Below are positions 7,705 to 16,031 of a DNA stretch of 19,635 bases, piece after piece (the first letter of the stretch is position 1; each line of letters opens with the position of its first letter). The position numbers and the translations under genes are program-made. The DNA is from JBDRHL01 sp043816955 (GTDB taxonomy: Bacteria; Planctomycetota; Phycisphaerae; Sedimentisphaerales; CAYZTY01). A model generated the notes under the pieces. That model saw only the letters and a program-made list of their open reading frames with translations, did not search any database and had not been told where the DNA came from. The stretch lies in assembly GCA_043816955.1 (NCBI GenBank), contig JBDRHL010000151.1, positions 1 to 19,635 of the forward strand. The letters are read 5' to 3'.

Positions 7705-8193
7705 CTATTCGAAAATTCTTTTAAGGAACCACTCAAATCTTTTAGCGATAATCCTGGTTGCTTCTTCGACATCAAATGATTTGACATTAATCCAGTGTAT
7801 GAATAAGTATCCGTCATCCGTTAAATCAACGGTTAAAGTGCCCGGCGTAAGAGTAATGGAATTAGCCAGGGCGGTAATGCCGGATTCTGTCTTCAGTTCC
7901 GTTTTTATTTTCACGATGCCGGGATTTATCGGCATCTTCGGATGTAAAGCGCGATACACAACATCGAGGTTGGCTTTTATAACATAATAGAAAAAAACAG
8001 GCACATAAACCAGAAACCAGAACAGCCTCAGCGGCGAAATAAATACATGATGCTCTTTAGGCAGAATTTCATGAAACAGTACGGCGACTATAACAGATGA
8101 TATTATCCCTGCTATTACAACCTGAATATCAAGAGTCCAGGTCAAAAACATCCAGATAATAAATCCCAGAATAAAGTAAATTAATCGTCTCAT
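7705..8193 (-). CDS. mnhE: MnhE/MrpE-like subunit (MbhA equivalent)
   Basis: A 162-residue protein with about two N-terminal hydrophobic hairpins (FILGFIIWMFLTW and the valine/isoleucine-rich segment after it) and a soluble C-terminal domain containing the conserved ITLTPGTLTVDL block, typical of MnhE/MrpE. In the Mbh hydrogenase the equivalent is MbhA. It starts 17 bases after the mnhD stop. Its role in Mrp complexes is structural or assembly-related and not catalytically defined. Confidence 0.9.
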   Translation of the reverse strand: MRRLIYFILGFIIWMFLTWTLDIQVVIAGIISSVIVAVLFHEILPKEHHVFISPLRLFWFLVYVPVFFYYVIKANLDVVYRALHPKMPINPGIVKIKTELKTESGITALANSITLTPGTLTVDLTDDGYLFIHWINVKSFDVEEATRIIAKRFEWFLKRIFE

Positions 8194-8210
8194 AATGCCG
8201 CGCCTTATTT

Positions 8211-9740
8211 TTATTTTATTATATTGGCTGAGTATTGGAGCCCGTCAACCAGCACTTTTACTGCAGGGTCAAGCACAGGATCAATTATGCCGGTTTTCAC
8301 AGAAGGAACCATTATAACCAGCCCTATAAGCAGACATAAACAGGCCAGACCTGCCATCGCGACGAGCATGGAGCCTCTGTTTTCTTTGACTGACTCCATA
8401 TTTTTCGGAAGCTCGCCAAGAAAAATATATCGCTGGACTTTCAAAAACGAAATCAAAGTAACAAGACTTACAAGAACAGTCACCGCGGCAAGCGCAAAGA
8501 ACTTTGCCTGAACCGCTGCAATTACAAGAATCAGCTTGCTCCAAAACCCGTTAAACGGTGGAATACCTGCAATAGATGCCGATGCAATCATACATGTGGT
8601 ACGTGTAATCGGCAATTTTCCAGCAAGCCCGCCCATCTGTTTTAGCTCTCTTGTGCCGGTAGACATCTGGATCGAACCGCTTGTCAGGAACAAAAGAGAT
8701 TTGAAAACGGAATGATTAAAAAGGTGAAATAAACCGCCTAATATTGCCAGTGACGCCAGGCCAACTTTATCACCACGCGCCAGAATCAAGCCTCCCATAC
8801 CAACGCCGAGAATAACATAGCCCATCTGGGAGATACTGTGATACGCCAGAAGTCGTTTGAAATCCCACTGTCCCACAGCCAGAAACACCCCAACAACCAT
8901 ACTCAAAACGCCTAATACGATTAATAGCCAGCCGATTGCAACGGTAATACCAAAAACATTGAAAATAATTCGAGCAAGCGCATAAACACCAAGCGCCTTT
9001 ATCAAAACACCGGAAAGCATCGCTGAAATTGGAGCCGGTGCCGACGGATGAGCATCAGGCAGCCACGCATGAAAGGGCACCAATGCCGCCTTCAAACCGA
9101 AGCCGACAATAAACAAGCACAAAGCAAATCCAAGGCCCGGATTCAAAGGTCTTGTAATAGCCTTTGAAATGTAGGCCATATTGAGCGAGCCGGTGTTGCC
9201 GTAAACTAAGGCAACTGCAAATAAAATGGATATTGAAGCAATACTGCCGAGCACCATATACTTAAAGGATGCCTCAAGCTCCTCATGTTCACAGCCAAAG
9301 CCTACCAGCGCATAAGATGCGATTGACGCAATCTCAAGAAATACAAATAAATTGAATATATCACCGGACAGCACAACACCGTTCATGCCTGCCACCATGA
9401 GCATAAACAAACTCAGGTACTTAGATTTGGCGGTGTATTGCTCCATGTATCTTATACTGAAGAGCATTGACGCCATACTGACAATACCGATAGCTAAAAG
9501 CAAAAGCGAACTCAGGCCGTCAAGGACAAGATTAATTCCAAGAGGAATGGACCATTTACCTATCTCATAAACTCCTGATCGGCCTACAGAAACAACAGCG
9601 AATACCAGAACTGCTGCAGTCGCCAGATTAGCCAGAACCGTTGCACCGGCTTTGCCTTTTCTGCCGAAAATTGGAAGCAAAAACGCCGCCGCCAGGGGTA
9701 CTGCAACGAAAACAGGTAATGGTATCAAAGCTTCGTTCAT
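8211..9740 (-). CDS. mnhD: MnhD/MrpD-like proton-translocating antiporter subunit (MbhH/NuoN-like)
   Basis: A 509-residue polytopic membrane protein of the Proton_antipo_M family, one of two antiporter-like subunits in this operon. The residues of the half-channels are intact: Glu136 in FVFLEI, Lys160, Lys217 in GFGLKAALVPFHAW, Lys248, the histidines of FHLFNHSVFK (339-347) and the lysine of NGFWSKLIL. In MrpD, MbhH and complex I these form the hydrophilic axis used for H+ movement. It overlaps the mnhC stop (ATGA). Neighbours on both sides are the small Mrp subunits, so it should be called MrpD-type rather than NuoN. Confidence 0.94.
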   Translation of the reverse strand: MNEALIPLPVFVAVPLAAAFLLPIFGRKGKAGATVLANLATAAVLVFAVVSVGRSGVYEIGKWSIPLGINLVLDGLSSLLLLAIGIVSMASMLFSIRYMEQYTAKSKYLSLFMLMVAGMNGVVLSGDIFNLFVFLEIASIASYALVGFGCEHEELEASFKYMVLGSIASISILFAVALVYGNTGSLNMAYISKAITRPLNPGLGFALCLFIVGFGLKAALVPFHAWLPDAHPSAPAPISAMLSGVLIKALGVYALARIIFNVFGITVAIGWLLIVLGVLSMVVGVFLAVGQWDFKRLLAYHSISQMGYVILGVGMGGLILARGDKVGLASLAILGGLFHLFNHSVFKSLLFLTSGSIQMSTGTRELKQMGGLAGKLPITRTTCMIASASIAGIPPFNGFWSKLILVIAAVQAKFFALAAVTVLVSLVTLISFLKVQRYIFLGELPKNMESVKENRGSMLVAMAGLACLCLLIGLVIMVPSVKTGIIDPVLDPAVKVLVDGLQYSANIIK

Positions 9741-10105
9741 CCTCTTAGCCTCCTTATCCTGGTAATATCAAAGGTGCCATATTTCTCATAGGTCCTGATA
9801 CATATAGATATCATAAGTGCCAGAGAACCCAGGCTGATAACAATAGCAGTGAGCACGAGGGCCTGCGGCAGGGGATCAACACTGGTGTTTATAAACAAGT
9901 CACTGACCCGGCCTGCCGGGCCTGCAATATCTTCCCTGCCAACAATCGGCGCTCTGCCGCCGAAGCGATAGCCGAGCATAATCAGGAAAAGATTAGCTGC
10001 GTATTCCATAATCATAATACCAACTACAATCTTGACCATATTCTTCTTTACTACTGCACAATAAAGGCCGATCATAAACAACAAAAAGCATAATGCGTAA
10101 GGCAT
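9737..10105 (-). CDS. mnhC: MnhC/MrpC-like subunit (NuoK-like, MbhG equivalent)
   Basis: A 122-residue membrane protein with three hydrophobic segments. Glu34 in IMIMEYAANL corresponds to the membrane glutamate of NuoK/MrpC, and DPLPQALVLTAIVI (77-90) is the family signature in the third helix. The loop between helices two and three is somewhat enlarged and carries GRAPIVG. It overlaps mnhD by four bases and follows mnhB after five bases. It links the antiporter subunit to the rest of the membrane arm. Confidence 0.92.
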   Translation of the reverse strand: MPYALCFLLFMIGLYCAVVKKNMVKIVVGIMIMEYAANLFLIMLGYRFGGRAPIVGREDIAGPAGRVSDLFINTSVDPLPQALVLTAIVISLGSLALMISICIRTYEKYGTFDITRIRRLRG

Positions 10106-10110
10106 TGATT

Positions 10111-10578
10111 TTACTCCTCTTTATTACCGGATACTTCAGGTCTGAACTTCGAAAGCATGAGAATAACCAGAAACAGCGACGCACCCACCTTCAGGCCGAT
10201 GGCAATATTCGACAGCGGTATAGTGCCGGCACTAATAAGATTTAATGCGGTCTCTTTATCCGCAAGATATTCCTGCTGTATGAAGTTCCAGAAAAAAGAA
10301 GCGGCGCCGTATAAAAATCCGACTAATGCTATTGCTGCAAACAGCAGGGCGCCTGCACAATCGAGTTTTGATGCAACCGGCAAGGACAAGTTTTTCTCAG
10401 TGAATTCTCTGCCGTAGGACAGCATCAGCAGAACATAGGACGAAGCTAAAATCACACCGCCTGCAAAACCGCCGCCAGGTGTAAGATGGCCGAAAAGTAC
10501 AATATAAATTCCAAACAGAAAGATAAACACCTTGAGCCAGCTGCTGACGGTTTTTACTATTATCGTCATACCCTTCAT
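10111..10578 (-). CDS. mnhB: MnhB/MrpB-like subunit (MbhF equivalent)
   Basis: A 155-residue membrane protein with four hydrophobic segments and the diagnostic GHLTPGGGFAGG loop near residues 30-41. It starts with ATG sharing one base with the preceding stop (TAATG); a second ATG three codons on is an alternative. In Mrp the MrpB subunit lies beside the C-terminal part of MrpA; here that part is the separate gene immediately upstream, preserving the usual contact order. Confidence 0.9.
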   Translation of the reverse strand: MKGMTIIVKTVSSWLKVFIFLFGIYIVLFGHLTPGGGFAGGVILASSYVLLMLSYGREFTEKNLSLPVASKLDCAGALLFAAIALVGFLYGAASFFWNFIQQEYLADKETALNLISAGTIPLSNIAIGLKVGASLFLVILMLSKFRPEVSGNKEE

Positions 10579-11126
10579 TATTCTGCTTCCTCCAGAAGCT
10601 TTTTACTTCTTTTTCTCAGTATAACCGTTGCCCCGATAATAGAAGTAAACAGCACTGCTGCTTCTCCCAGCGTATCGTAGGCCCGAAAGTCCAGAACAAC
10701 CGAGGCAACAATATTTGCCGCCCCTGTTTTTTGCAGCCCGCTTCCCACATAGGTTTGTGAAGCTGCACCGGGAGTCGCAGCAAAAATGGCTGCACCAAAG
10801 TGAGGCAAACTCTCGAAAACACTTACGCCAGCCAAAAAGATTACAAGGACAACTACCACCGAAACAATCACTGCAAAAAACTCTCTGTCGCCCTCAATAA
10901 AAGTTAAATCACGGGAAATGGTGGCACGAATAAGTATAATTAATCCTAAAATTTCCACCACAATCTGGGTTATCGCGATATCCGGCGCCTGCAGAAACAA
11001 AAACATTAAAGAGCCGCCAAAACCAATAGCGCTTACGCAAATCACCGCACTGAGCAGGTTTTGTGTTTCCACCGCTATGAGAGCCGAGATCAGTATAAAC
11101 ACCAGCAAAACATAAAATATAGCCAT
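10578..11126 (-). CDS. MbhD-MbhE-like fusion (MrpA C-terminal region)
   Basis: A 182-residue membrane protein that joins two pieces usually separate in Mbh hydrogenases. Residues 1-75 are a DUF4040/MbhD-like three-helix unit with FLQAPDIAITQ near 44-54. Residues about 82-175 are MbhE-like and end with the VLDFRAYDTLGEA block (144-156) followed by a final helix. Together they match the C-terminal part of MrpA. A longer frame opens at 11156 inside the preceding gene, but the ATG at 11126 has GAGG five bases upstream, overlapping the previous stop, so I use it. In Mrp and Mbh this region helps form the Na+ pathway, which is the basis for suspecting Na+ coupling here. Confidence 0.88.
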   Translation of the reverse strand: MAIFYVLLVFILISALIAVETQNLLSAVICVSAIGFGGSLMFLFLQAPDIAITQIVVEILGLIILIRATISRDLTFIEGDREFFAVIVSVVVVLVIFLAGVSVFESLPHFGAAIFAATPGAASQTYVGSGLQKTGAANIVASVVLDFRAYDTLGEAAVLFTSIIGATVILRKRSKKLLEEAE

Positions 11127-11131
11127 AATTG

Positions 11132-11136
11132 CCTCA
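11132..11136 (-). promoter_or_regulatory. Ribosome-binding site overlapping the previous stop codon
   Basis: TGAGG on the minus strand combines the stop of the NuoL-like gene with a GAGG ribosome-binding sequence five bases before the ATG at 11126. It supports that ATG over the longer frame starting at 11156 and suggests translational coupling. Confidence 0.55.
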
Positions 11137-12978
11137 CCAGATTCTACAAACCACAAACAAAATCGCCAGCAAACCCAAAATCACCCACGTCAAATACATC
11201 GAGAGTACCCCGGAATGCAGCCACCGCAGGAAAGCTGTCAGTGCCAGTCCTACTCTCCCGCCTTGATTGTATAAATCGAACCAGCCTTTTTCCTGCCCGG
11301 AATAGAGCTGTTTCAAAAGCCCCATAGATGAAACAGTTTTATAGAAATGCGTTCCCGGAATAATCATCTGCTCATTATCCTGTACTTCACCGCAGCTCCA
11401 GGTAGGTACGATTCTAACCCTTCCCGCCAGCAAACCGACGATCAAAATAAGCAGACCGATGCCAATGCCGATCACTATAAGCAATGTAGCCAGACCCGAT
11501 TCCCAGGTGCCGAAAATCGTTGCATCCGCCTCTATTCCCAATGCCGGGTATATAAGCTTTTCAAGCGGTACATGATAAAAGATTCCGAAAAACACACATA
11601 ATAACGCGAGCACTATCATCGGGGCCTTCATAGAGACTGAAACTTCTTTTACCTCTTTAAGGTTCTCCGGCAAACGGGAAAGAAAAACCGAATGTATGAT
11701 CTTGACGAATGAAGCCAGGGTTAAAGCACTTCCAAACATAGCAGCAAAAAGCCAAATAGGCCACAAATTAGTTGCTGCACCGCTCTGCTCAGCTCCCATC
11801 TTAATTATCCCCTGGTAAACCATCCACTTGGAGACAAATCCGTTGAGAGGCGGTATACCGGAAATACTTAAAGCGGCAATCATGCAGGCTGTAAAGGTAA
11901 CCGGCATCTTTTTGCCCAAGCCGCCAAGTTTTTCCAGATCAGCGGTCCCTGCTGCCTGCTCAACCGCCCCGCCGCAAAGAAACAAGCAGCATTTATATAT
12001 CGCATGGTTCAGCATATGGAATACACCGCCGGCAATTCCTACCGGCGTCAGTGTTGCTATGCCAAGCACCATATAACCAACCTGGCTGATAGCATGATAA
12101 GATAACAGTTTCTTAAGATTATGCTGAACCATTGCAATCATCACGGCAACAATAATCGTAGCAGCCCCTATAATCATCAATACAGTGGTCAATGCGGCTG
12201 ACTGAAGTACGAACATATCTTTTACGATTATTACCAGAAGATAAATTCCCAGCAGTTTATCAATCGCTGCCGGCAAAAGGGCCATTACTGAAACCGGTGC
12301 GTATTCACCTGCTGTGGGAAGCCATGTATGTAAAGGCATAGCTCCTGCCTTGGTAACTGCAGCAGTCATAAGAAGCAAAAAAGCAATAATCGGAAGGGAT
12401 GAGTTTGTCGCCAGGTTAATCTGCGAGATACTAAATGTACCCGAAAGAACCCACACAAAGGCTATACCCAGCAAAAAGGCGCCGTCGGAGGCACCTATCA
12501 TCGCAAAAGTCTTGGTCGCCGCGAAATTAGAGCCGCGTCCGCCTGTGCTTATAAGAAGGTACAGCGCAGCGGTAACAACCTCCCAGAAGATAAGCAGAAA
12601 CAGCAGATGATTGGAAAGCAATATTCCAGCGGCTCCGCCTATCGTCAGCAGAATCGAACCAAAATACACATTTGAAAGCGATTTATTCAATGAATATAAG
12701 GTTATCAGCAGGCCGAATCCGGCTGCGAACATCAACATAAACGCGCTCAACGGCTTCGAACTTAACAGCAGCTCCAGCTTCAGAGCACCTGCCTCAAAAA
12801 CAGAGCAGGCATAATCCGATTGGCCGAAATTAAATATTTTGACAGCCTGCGCAAAGACAAAAACCGATATAGCCAGTGTCAAAAATTTCGATATCGGTCT
12901 TATCCTGTTTGGCAAAAACAACATCACAAAACCTGCGATTAGCGGCAATAAAACAGGGATAAGCAATGTTTTATCCAA
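11134..12978 (-). CDS. NuoL/MrpA/HyfB-like antiporter subunit
   Basis: A 614-residue polytopic membrane protein, the second Proton_antipo_M subunit of the operon. Channel residues are intact: Glu133 in FWEVVT, Lys156, Lys210 in TKAGAMPLHTW, Lys241, and the HMLNHAIYK block (321-329), plus the lysine of NGFVSKW. After the antiporter core there is an extension of about 100 residues (WSCGE, then KGWFDLYNQGG and the final LRWLHSGVL helix) resembling the ends of NuoL and HycC/HyfB. It starts with TTG (12978), with a strong GGAGG nine bases upstream and no better ATG. With the following gene it covers what MrpA encodes as one chain. MBH of Pyrococcus has no such second antiporter subunit; MBX has two. 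Confidence 0.92.
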   Translation of the reverse strand: MDKTLLIPVLLPLIAGFVMLFLPNRIRPISKFLTLAISVFVFAQAVKIFNFGQSDYACSVFEAGALKLELLLSSKPLSAFMLMFAAGFGLLITLYSLNKSLSNVYFGSILLTIGGAAGILLSNHLLFLLIFWEVVTAALYLLISTGGRGSNFAATKTFAMIGASDGAFLLGIAFVWVLSGTFSISQINLATNSSLPIIAFLLLMTAAVTKAGAMPLHTWLPTAGEYAPVSVMALLPAAIDKLLGIYLLVIIVKDMFVLQSAALTTVLMIIGAATIIVAVMIAMVQHNLKKLLSYHAISQVGYMVLGIATLTPVGIAGGVFHMLNHAIYKCCLFLCGGAVEQAAGTADLEKLGGLGKKMPVTFTACMIAALSISGIPPLNGFVSKWMVYQGIIKMGAEQSGAATNLWPIWLFAAMFGSALTLASFVKIIHSVFLSRLPENLKEVKEVSVSMKAPMIVLALLCVFFGIFYHVPLEKLIYPALGIEADATIFGTWESGLATLLIVIGIGIGLLILIVGLLAGRVRIVPTWSCGEVQDNEQMIIPGTHFYKTVSSMGLLKQLYSGQEKGWFDLYNQGGRVGLALTAFLRWLHSGVLSMYLTWVILGLLAILFVVCRIW

Positions 12979-12979
12979 T

Positions 12980-14197
12980 TTATAAATCCTCCAGTCTTAG
13001 TTCCGGCGCGCCGAATTCTTTCTTTATTTTTGCAGTTTTTTCACGACTTAATTTAAGCAGAGTTTCATAATCATGTGTAACATTGCAGTGTTTGTCAACG
13101 ACAGCCAGTCTTTCGGTACAACTGTAGCAGGGGTCCACCGCTGCGAGCGTGATTGTAACATCAGCAATGTGCTGGCCGATGCACGAAGCCTTGAATGAAG
13201 GTACATTGACATAACTTGGTGCTCTTGCTTTGTGTCGTACCGGCCTGTTGCCGCCGTCGCTGCGGACATAATGGAAAGTTTCGCCTCTGGGGGCCTCGGC
13301 ACGTCCGCAACCTTCTCCCGGCGGGATTTCTTTGACCTCTACAGCAATGGGCCCCTGGGGAAGCTTCTTAAGTGCCTGCCTTATTATCTTAATTGATTCG
13401 AATATCTCCAGAAGGCGGACAACTGCCTTGGCGAAGACATCGCCTTCGGGCTGACTGATTACATTCCAATCCAGATCGGCATAGGCTGCATACGGGTCAT
13501 CATGCCTGACATCGATGGCAACACCGCTGCCTCTCGCTGTCGGACCGGTTACAGCATATCTTATTGCATCTTTATTACTCAATACCCCCACACCTTTCAG
13601 CCGAGCGTGCAGCACAGGGTCGTCGAGCACTGCTTTTGTCAACATCTCGGTTTTCTTTTCAATTTCATCAAGCTCCTTGAGTATCTTTGGTGCAAGTTCA
13701 TCAGGAATGTCTTCTCTACACCCGCCGATTTTAAGATTGCCATAATTATTTCTGTTACCCGTTATCTCTTCCAGTAAATCGAGAACCGGCTCACGGTATT
13801 TCCAGGCCCACATAAACACAGTATCATAGCCGATGAAGTGCCCGGCCAGACCTGCCCACAGCAAATGACTGTGGATGCGCTCAAACTCGGCAATAATAGT
13901 CCGCACATACCGGGCTCTGTCAGGTGGTGTAATTCCGGCAATTTCTTCCACGGCCTGGACATAAGCCAAAGGATGCGAAGCCGAGCAGATTCCACAGATT
14001 CGGGAGACTAAAAACGGCACCTGGTCAAACTGCAGTGATTCACTGATCTTTTCTATGCCCCGATGGTTATAAGATATTCGCACATCTATGTCAGTTACAA
14101 TTTCACCATCGACTGTAAGCTGAAAAAATTCCATCTCTTCCTGCAGCGGGTGAAACGGTCCGACCGCGAGAACCGGTTTTTTAATAGTCCTCTTCAT
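12980..14197 (-). CDS. Group 4 [NiFe] hydrogenase large (catalytic) subunit, MbhL/EchE/NuoD-like
   Basis: A 405-residue catalytic subunit. It keeps all four cysteines of the NiFe site: L1 is RICGICSASH (Cys68, Cys71, His75) and L2 is DPCYSCTER (Cys357, Cys360). This separates it from NuoD of complex I and from MBX-type proteins, which have lost these ligands. A 42-residue tail follows Arg363; in the HycE family the endopeptidase cuts after the equivalent arginine, so this tail should be removed by the protease encoded at 5981-6463. The start overlaps the NuoC-like stop (ATGA). A separate NuoC-like protein is encoded upstream, as in Ech and Mbh, not fused as in HycE/HyfG. Confidence 0.96.
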   Translation of the reverse strand: MKRTIKKPVLAVGPFHPLQEEMEFFQLTVDGEIVTDIDVRISYNHRGIEKISESLQFDQVPFLVSRICGICSASHPLAYVQAVEEIAGITPPDRARYVRTIIAEFERIHSHLLWAGLAGHFIGYDTVFMWAWKYREPVLDLLEEITGNRNNYGNLKIGGCREDIPDELAPKILKELDEIEKKTEMLTKAVLDDPVLHARLKGVGVLSNKDAIRYAVTGPTARGSGVAIDVRHDDPYAAYADLDWNVISQPEGDVFAKAVVRLLEIFESIKIIRQALKKLPQGPIAVEVKEIPPGEGCGRAEAPRGETFHYVRSDGGNRPVRHKARAPSYVNVPSFKASCIGQHIADVTITLAAVDPCYSCTERLAVVDKHCNVTHDYETLLKLSREKTAKIKKEFGAPELRLEDL

Positions 14198-14634
14198 TTC
14201 TTAATATCTTTCCTCAAAGGATAAACGCCATCAGGCCAGTCATCAGCCAGAATCAGTCGTTTCAGATTGGGATGATTTCTGAAATCGATTCCCAATATAT
14301 CGTGTATTTCTCTTTCTATCCACTCCGCTGCGGGCAGGAACGGCGCAATAGACTCAACGGCCGGGTTTTCACGATCACGGATAAAAGCCTTTAAGCTGAT
14401 TACGCAGCCGAGCTGATCATAAGAGTAGTGATAAATAATTTCAAAACAATCGTCAGAATCAATTCCGGTAGCAATGACAAATCTTGCACCAACATCTTCA
14501 AAAAGGAACTTGTTAATACTGTAGGCATTATCGGCTTCACATGAAAGATATATCCTTTTAGGCAGGGGCTGTTCAATAGAGTTGAGCTTTTCCTTTAGTT
14601 CCGAAAGCTTTTCATTTAATTGCTTCTGATTCAT
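14194..14634 (-). CDS. NuoC/MbhK/EchD-like hydrogenase subunit (30 kDa subunit family)
   Basis: A 146-residue soluble subunit that packs against the catalytic subunit in complex I-like enzymes. The diagnostic C-terminal stretch is at about 102-143, with EWIEREIHDILGI followed by FRNHPNLKRL and DDWP.GVYPLRKD. The N-terminus is a short charged helix. It overlaps the large-subunit gene by four bases and follows the NuoB-like gene after 14 bases. It has no cofactor of its own and is structural. Confidence 0.92.
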   Translation of the reverse strand: MNQKQLNEKLSELKEKLNSIEQPLPKRIYLSCEADNAYSINKFLFEDVGARFVIATGIDSDDCFEIIYHYSYDQLGCVISLKAFIRDRENPAVESIAPFLPAAEWIEREIHDILGIDFRNHPNLKRLILADDWPDGVYPLRKDIKK

Positions 14635-14648
14635 TTATGTATCCTGAT

Positions 14649-15080
14649 TTATAAAACCGACAGAGCTTTTACCACGCCGGATATAATTGCTTCGGGTTTC
14701 GGAGGACAGCCCGGCACATAGGCGATAATTGCGTTAGGATCAACTTCTTTGATTATTTTATCCACAGGCCCGACAACATGATAGCCGTTACTGAATATTC
14801 CTTTATCACAGGCACAGGCCCCGATTGCAAAAACTACGCACGGCTTGGGGGTTTGATGATATACTTCGCACAAACGCGGAGCCGCCTGACGCGTTACCAC
14901 GCCGGTCACCAGCAGGGCATCTGCATGTCGCGGCGAGCCTACCAGTTTGATACCAAAACGCTCAATGTCGAACTTCGGTGTCAGGCAGTTAACGATTTCA
15001 ATATCACAATTGTTGCACGCACCGGTGTTAACATGAAATACCCATACCGCTTTTTTTAATGACCATATTTTCCAACTCAT
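14649..15080 (-). CDS. [NiFe] hydrogenase small subunit, NuoB/MbhJ/EchC-like
   Basis: A 143-residue small subunit holding the proximal [4Fe-4S] cluster next to the NiFe site. The ligands are visible as Cys22 and Cys25 (GACNNCD), a cysteine in GACAC (89 or 91), and Cys125 in PGCPPKP. It is short and has no twin-arginine signal, as expected for group 4 enzymes facing the cytoplasm; group 1 small subunits are longer and exported. It lies directly between the membrane anchor gene and the NuoC-like gene. Confidence 0.95.
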   Translation of the reverse strand: MSWKIWSLKKAVWVFHVNTGACNNCDIEIVNCLTPKFDIERFGIKLVGSPRHADALLVTGVVTRQAAPRLCEVYHQTPKPCVVFAIGACACDKGIFSNGYHVVGPVDKIIKEVDPNAIIAYVPGCPPKPEAIISGVVKALSVL

Positions 15081-15095
15081 AAAAAAATCCTATAG

Positions 15096-16031
15096 CTATA
15101 GCCAGCTGATGCCCAAATTAATACCTGTTGTCGCCAGGATAACCGCGATAACCAGTGCAATACCGCAATAGACCCAGAAAAATTTCATCGCCTGATCGAT
15201 CCGAACACGCGGATTGGTATTCTTTATCAAAATAATCAGCACAAGCACCAGAACATATTTACCATACCCGGTCCACGAAGCAGCTTCAAATCCGCCGAGG
15301 AACACCGTTACCAGAAACATCGGCAGTGCCACAAGCATCATTGCCTGCATAGCCTTCCATACAGCAAGCAGCGCCCCCGAATACTCCATTAAAACACCGC
15401 TGGCAAGCTCGGTTTCAGCTTCTGCCATATCGAAGGGAATAAAGCCGAGCTTTGCCTGGATACACAATAAACTCACCAGAAACGCCAGCATCCCGGATAT
15501 ACTAAGAGCAGGCGCATGCTGAGCAATTTCGGTCAGGCTGATTTGTCCCCCCGCTTTTATAATCACTACTATCAGTGCCAATACTAACGGCAGCTCATAG
15601 CTGATAACCAGTTTCATCTCTCTGCTTGTACCAATAGCGGCGTGAGGACTGCCGCTCGCACTACTGCCAAGAATCAACGCCAGAGAAGGCAGTACCATCA
15701 GATAAACCGCAACGATAACGTCGCCGACAAAAACCGACTGACCCAGAACAGCCCGCCAGAGTATCGTCGAAAGCAGCAGCACCCCGGCTAATCCGACAAG
15801 CGGCGCCAGCACAAATATGAACAGGTTGGCTGTCTCCGGTACCAGGATTTCCTTGCCCATCAATTTAACAATATCATAAAACGGCTGAAAAAGCGGCGGG
15901 CCGACACGCCACTGAACAAGGGCGCTGACCTTGCGAACTATCCAGCAGGCCAAAAGACCCAGAACAACGGTGAATAAAAAGCCGGGAAAAACAACAATCC
16001 AAAACAAATTCTGCACTAACGGCTCACTCAT
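15096..16031 (-). CDS. NuoH/MbhM/EchB-like membrane anchor subunit
   Basis: A 311-residue membrane protein with about eight helices that anchors the hydrogenase arm and transmits conformational change to the antiporter subunits. Family signatures are WRVGPPLFQPFYD (41-53) with the following DIVKLMGKE, the acidic loop FIPFDMAEAETEL, and NPRVRIDQAMKFFW near the C-terminus. The acidic loop corresponds to the region near the quinone tunnel of complex I and the E-channel. The ATG overlaps the stop of the preceding ferredoxin (ATGA). Confidence 0.95.
   Translation of the reverse strand: MSEPLVQNLFWIVVFPGFLFTVVLGLLACWIVRKVSALVQWRVGPPLFQPFYDIVKLMGKEILVPETANLFIFVLAPLVGLAGVLLLSTILWRAVLGQSVFVGDVIVAVYLMVLPSLALILGSSASGSPHAAIGTSREMKLVISYELPLVLALIVVIIKAGGQISLTEIAQHAPALSISGMLAFLVSLLCIQAKLGFIPFDMAEAETELASGVLMEYSGALLAVWKAMQAMMLVALPMFLVTVFLGGFEAASWTGYGKYVLVLVLIILIKNTNPRVRIDQAMKFFWVYCGIALVIAVILATTGINLGISWL

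Noticed and set aside
7113..16031. Reading the core as respiratory complex I or as a stand-alone Mrp antiporter
   Set aside because: The large subunit has the four NiFe cysteines and a cleavable tail, the small subunit is hydrogenase-like, and hyp genes follow. No NuoE/F/G, J or A genes are present, and the Mrp genes are enclosed by hydrogenase genes.
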